Below the pieces are notes generated by a model that made no database searches, was not told where the DNA came from, and saw only the letters and a program-made list of their open reading frames with translations. DNA of 64,000 nt from Bacillota bacterium (GTDB lineage: Bacteria > Bacillota > Bacilli > Paenibacillales > UBA4045), in the NCBI GenBank assembly GCA_023441055.1, contig JAEZQY010000047.1:124001-188000 (forward strand), read 5' to 3'. Below are positions 61,010 through 64,000 of this stretch, one piece after another. The position numbers were made by a program, and so were the translations under genes. The first letter of the stretch is position 1. Every line of letters begins with the position of its first letter.

Positions 61010-62050
61010 ATGCTGAGAGAAAGCTATGCCGTGCTTGATAAGCTTAGAAGCCCGGAACATGTCTACTTCGCAAGCAGCTCGCAGGATTACAAGTTCATCT
61101 GGATCAGGGACTGTGTCTATATGTCATTACCCTATGTGAACAAATCCAACGCTCTCTATGAAAAAACCTATTATAGATTATTCGATCTATTCCTGGAATA
61201 TGAATGGAAGCTAGATATTCTTATCCAGCACAAGCCAACCTACGAATGGGAATACCTGCACGCTCGCTACTCTTCAGATGTGAAGGAGATCCATTCCCAG
61301 CCCTGGGGACATATCCAGCATGATATGACCGGGGCCTTCCTCTTCGCGATCGGATTAGGTCTCCGATACGGCAAGCAGATGCTGCGCGGGGAGGATGATC
61401 GCAGAATTGTGCAGAAGCTAGTTCGTTACCTGGCGAATGTGGAGTATTGGCGGGACCCGGACAATGGGATGTGGGAGGAATGGCGGGAGGTGCACAGCTC
61501 GTCAGTCGGCGCATGCGTGGCTGGCTTGAAAGCGGTTGATCATCTGGTGGAGGTTCCAGAATCGCTTGTGCAAGAGGGGTTGAACACACTGTTCGCCCTA
61601 TTCCCTAGGGAGAGCGAGGAGAAGACGGTCGATCTGGCTCAGCTAAGTCTGATCTATCCCTATCGATTATTCACAGGCGTACTCGGGGAGGTCATCGTCA
61701 AGCAAGTCGAGGACGGACTGCTGCGCGAGCGAGGCGTGATCCGCTATGAAGGCGATAGCTATTACAGCACGCTCGAACACGAGCATGGCCGCGGCCTGCC
61801 GCGAGCAGCCTACATCGGGACAGAGGCCGAATGGACCTTCGGGATGCCCTGGCTCGCGCTGTGCCACTTGGAACTAGGGGACCCAGAGAAGGCGCATGAC
61901 TACATTAGACGCAGCGAATCGCTGATGATTGGGCCGGGCTCGCTGCCAGAGCTCTACTATGGCGGCACCTCCACGCCGAACCCCAACACACCGCTCGGCT
62001 GGAGCTCCGCCATGTATATTCTGGCGAAGGAAGCGCTCGGGCGCGCTTGA
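61010..62050 (+). CDS. GH15-like (glucoamylase-fold) protein
   Basis: 346 residues. It resembles glycoside hydrolase family 15 and related alpha/alpha-barrel proteins: FIWIRDCVYMSLPYV near residue 25, MWEEWREVHSSSVGACVAGLKAV near 155 with the likely catalytic Glu region, and GTEAEWTFGMPWLAL near 260. The family removes glucose from glucan ends; here it may trim glycogen, given its back-to-back position with glgBCDA. It has no signal peptide. ATG 61010 has GGAGGG 7 bases upstream; a longer frame would overlap glgB. Confidence 0.8.
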   Translation: MLRESYAVLDKLRSPEHVYFASSSQDYKFIWIRDCVYMSLPYVNKSNALYEKTYYRLFDLFLEYEWKLDILIQHKPTYEWEYLHARYSSDVKEIHSQPWGHIQHDMTGAFLFAIGLGLRYGKQMLRGEDDRRIVQKLVRYLANVEYWRDPDNGMWEEWREVHSSSVGACVAGLKAVDHLVEVPESLVQEGLNTLFALFPRESEEKTVDLAQLSLIYPYRLFTGVLGEVIVKQVEDGLLRERGVIRYEGDSYYSTLEHEHGRGLPRAAYIGTEAEWTFGMPWLALCHLELGDPEKAHDYIRRSESLMIGPGSLPELYYGGTSTPNPNTPLGWSSAMYILAKEALGRA

Positions 62051-62058
62051 GATAGCGA

Positions 62059-62093
62059 AGGGCCTGCGGAAGTGTTAAGCTTCCGCAGGCCCT
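62059..62093. terminator. Bidirectional terminator
   Basis: Perfect 14-bp stem AGGGCCTGCGGAAG with a 7-base loop, between the GH15-like gene and the convergent yuiB. Confidence 0.85.
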
Positions 62094-62114
62094 ATGCTGT
62101 ATTTTGGGACAGAG

Positions 62115-62402
62115 CTAGAACATCTTATATCCCTTCACTCGAAGCGTCCTGATGGCGCTGCCTGTCAATATGGAACCAGCCAGCCCGCCTACGAAGGCCA
62201 GGTAATCCGGAGCTGCGAATTCGCTGAGTGTCGCCCAGACGCTGCCGCCTTCATTATTCCAATACCAGATGATCAGTCCGATCACCAGCAGGATGTACAA
62301 ATACAGGGGCAGCCAGGTCGTCTTCAGGAGCATATTCAGGATAAACCCGATGCCGAACATGAGCACAAACATAAGAATCGTTACGATTGCCGATTGAATC
62401 AT
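62115..62402 (-). CDS. YuiB-like small membrane protein
   Basis: 95 residues with three membrane segments. The start GIGFILNMLL and the end of form G-x-A-I-R-T-L-R-V-K-G-Y-K-M-F match YuiB of Bacillus closely in layout. Function unknown. GAGGA lies 8 bases before the ATG. It diverges from hemQ. Confidence 0.8.
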   Translation of the reverse strand: MIQSAIVTILMFVLMFGIGFILNMLLKTTWLPLYLYILLVIGLIIWYWNNEGGSVWATLSEFAAPDYLAFVGGLAGSILTGSAIRTLRVKGYKMF

Positions 62403-62481
62403 GATATCCGTCCTCTTATATCGTTACTATGAAATCGAACACCTGATCGAACGCTATGGTTCCAGGTATCGTCACATTAGT

Positions 62482-62511
62482 AGTGTACTTGAACTTTTTT
62501 GGTGAAGTCAA
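62482..62511 (-). promoter_or_regulatory. Probable yuiB promoter
   Basis: TTGACT (62506-62511) and TACACT (62482-62487) on the minus strand with an 18-base spacer. TGCTACAAT, an extended -10 at 62516-62524, faces the other way toward hemQ. Confidence 0.55.
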
Positions 62512-62583
62512 CTTATGCTACAATTATGGTTAAGCTATATAATAGAAAAACAACTATTCTACATACCGAAGGAGAGACCTGGC

Positions 62584-63330
62584 GTGAGTGAAGTAGCAAT
62601 GACGATGGAGGGCTGGTACGCCCTGCATGATTTTCGTTCCTTGGATTGGAACGCTTGGCGCAACGCCTCTGAGGAGGAACGTAACGCTGTTGAAGCGGAA
62701 TTGAAGGCCTGGATCGCACAAGCAGAGGCCGTGCATGAGCGCAAGGAAGGCAGCTTCGCCCTATACAGCATCGTGGGTCAGAAGGCTGACTTCATGATGA
62801 TCCATCTGCGCGAGACGCTGGAGGAACTGAATGAGCTGGAGATCTCATTCAATAAGCTGCGCTTCTATGCCTATACCTATCCGGTATACTCCTATGTGTC
62901 GGTCGTTGAGCTTAGCAATTACACCGGACATGCGAATGAGGAAGCACGCCTGCAGCCAGAGATCGCAGCGCGTCTATATCCGGCGCTGCCTAAGACCCGC
63001 CACATCTGCTTCTACCCGATGAACAAGAAGCGCGATGGCGCCGATAACTGGTTCATGCTGAGCATGGATGAGCGCAAGACGATGATGCGCAGCCATGGCA
63101 TGATCGGCCGCCAGTACGCAGGCAAGGTTAGACAGGTCATCACCGGCTCCGTCGGCTTCGATGATTGGGAATGGGGCGTGACCCTGTTCGCGGATGAGGC
63201 GCTGCAGTTCAAGAAGCTCATCTATGAGATGCGCTTCGACGAGGTGAGCGCGCGCTTCGCCGAATTCGGCGAATTCTTCGTCGGCAATCTGCTCGACACG
63301 GACAAGCTCGCGCGCATGCTGACGCTGTAG
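62584..63330 (+). CDS. hemQ: Coproheme decarboxylase HemQ
   Basis: 248 residues of the chlorite-dismutase-like family. It converts coproheme to heme b with peroxide, the last step of heme synthesis in Gram-positives. The axial heme ligand is H171 in MMRSHGMIGRQYAG; Y144 and K148 in ICFYPMNKKR bind and oxidise the propionate side chain. GTG 62584 has GGAG 9 bases upstream; the longer frame lacks a site. It is followed by a strong terminator. Confidence 0.93.
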   Translation: MSEVAMTMEGWYALHDFRSLDWNAWRNASEEERNAVEAELKAWIAQAEAVHERKEGSFALYSIVGQKADFMMIHLRETLEELNELEISFNKLRFYAYTYPVYSYVSVVELSNYTGHANEEARLQPEIAARLYPALPKTRHICFYPMNKKRDGADNWFMLSMDERKTMMRSHGMIGRQYAGKVRQVITGSVGFDDWEWGVTLFADEALQFKKLIYEMRFDEVSARFAEFGEFFVGNLLDTDKLARMLTL

Positions 63331-63348
63331 CTGCCGCGAATCAATCAC

Positions 63349-63393
63349 TAAACCGTCCAATACCCTTATCTGGATCGGGTATCGGACGGTTTA
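63349..63393 (+). terminator. Terminator of hemQ
   Basis: 17-bp perfect stem TAAACCGTCCAATACCC apart from one mismatch (A/C) with an 11-base loop, followed by CCTTTCTC. Confidence 0.8.
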
Positions 63394-63700
63394 CCTTTCT
63401 CACAGCTTCACTAACTATTCATCATACTTGCGTCCGTCCCTGACTCTTTCCCGTTCCCTGACCCTTTCCGTTCCCGTTCCCGTTCCCCCTGTCCTGTCCC
63501 TGCCCCGTCCCTGTAAAATCTACAGTTATTCCGGCGTTTTCATGCACACTTAGGAGCTGCCTGTATTTTATACATCTAATTTCATGGTGTAACAGTATTC
63601 TTATCTCAATTAGCTAAATTAACTGCAGTTTTTACATGGTTATTTAATAAATACGGAAATCCACCACAAATAACTGTACGTTTTACATGCATATGTTATC
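63394..63700. repeat. Gene-free spacer: CT-rich tract and four copies of a CTGTA-TTTTACA motif
   Basis: 63430-63512 is a C/T-rich tract of CCCGTT/CCCTG units. Motif copies are at 63511-63525 (inverted, CTGTAAAATCTACAG), 63561-63575, 63623-63638 and 63674-63689 (CTGTACGTTTTACATG), with start-to-start spacing of 50, 62 and 51 bases. No gene seen. Confidence 0.55.
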
Positions 63701-64000
63701 GGCACCTGCCACACCCATCCTAGTTACCCGTAACTTTATACCGCATCTGCCCCACATAACCCAGTTACCTCTACTTCTACACCGCACCTGCCACTCCAAT
63801 CCTAGTTACCTCTACCCCCGCCATGCCTGCCACTCCAAACTTTGTTATCCTTACTTGTATTCCAATCCTGCCACAACCATCCTAATTACCTCTACCCCGT
63901 CATGCCTGCCACTCCATACTTTGTTATCCTTACTTGAATTCCAATCCTGCCACAGCTATCATTGTTACCCCTACCATCGCCATGCCTGCTATAATCGTCC
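63701..64000. repeat. Tandem array of about 40-bp units running off the window
   Basis: Units begin near 63703, 63742, 63783, 63822, 63863, 63901, 63942 and 63981, 38-41 bases long, each with CCTGCCAC and usually a GTTACC or GTTATCC block. From 63822 two unit types alternate, giving an 79-80 base superperiod. No gene seen; continues past the right edge. Confidence 0.7.

Noticed and set aside
63701..64000. Possible CRISPR array
   Set aside because: Units are tandem and degenerate without constant repeats separated by unique equal-length spacers, and no cas genes are nearby.

Overview
The window looks like a piece of a Paenibacillus-type (spore-forming Bacillota) chromosome. The signs are strong AGGAGG-type ribosome-binding sites with frequent GTG/TTG starts, Bacillus-type dnaB-dnaI primosome genes, a three-gene sdhCAB operon, a glgBCDA operon with both GlgC and GlgD, HemQ, YuiB/YqzM/YktB-type proteins, an SLH-domain protein, a CotSA-like glycosyltransferase with a YheC/YheD ATP-grasp protein, and two YesM/YesN-type two-component systems tied to carbohydrate ABC transporters. 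No rRNA, tRNA or CRISPR array was seen.

Layout. 1-3.8 kb: a broken-off gene end, a metallo-beta-lactamase/Rieske enzyme resembling CMP-sialic acid hydroxylase with its domains in swapped order, two small genes and an ArsB-type transporter. 3.8-9.3 kb: a 1016-residue protein built of 77 uninterrupted decapeptide repeats, a glycosyltransferase and a YheC/YheD protein, probably a surface (spore) module. 9.4-15.4 kb: phosphatidylserine decarboxylase, an Fsr-type MFS pump, a MocR regulator that has lost its PLP lysine, an FMN-binding PNPOx-like protein and an aminotransferase. 15.4-20.4 kb: SLH protein, DEAD-box helicase, SDR, CheX and an endonuclease-like/winged-helix protein. 20.8-22.1 kb: an IS256-family element inserted between a PHP phosphatase gene and its probable terminator. 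22.2-25.8 kb: histidinol-phosphatase, LysR regulator, cation efflux pump, YktB.

25.8-33.0 kb is one minus-strand set: YesM kinase, two paralogous sugar-binding lipoproteins, two permeases and a YesN regulator, with a CcpA (cre) site at the second lipoprotein gene. 33.1-42.3 kb: sdhCAB with a divergent LysR gene, an orphan KtrB-type potassium channel subunit, a CPBP membrane protease and uvrC. 42.4-51.6 kb is a second minus-strand operon: two LplB/LplC-type permeases, a lipoprotein, a cytoplasmic sialidase-fold protein, an FAD oxidoreductase, a YesM kinase and a YesN regulator, with a cre-like site at its promoter. It looks like a self-contained uptake, processing and sensing unit for an unknown glycan.

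51.7-63.4 kb is housekeeping: trxA with an unusual structured leader, yqzM, dnaI-dnaB, glgBCDA with a divergent GH15-like gene, yuiB and hemQ. The last 670 bases hold no gene but several kinds of short repeats. Features not explained by genes include a nested palindrome present in two copies, short-motif arrays with about 50-60 bp spacing in three separate spacers, and three convergent gene pairs whose coding ends overlap.
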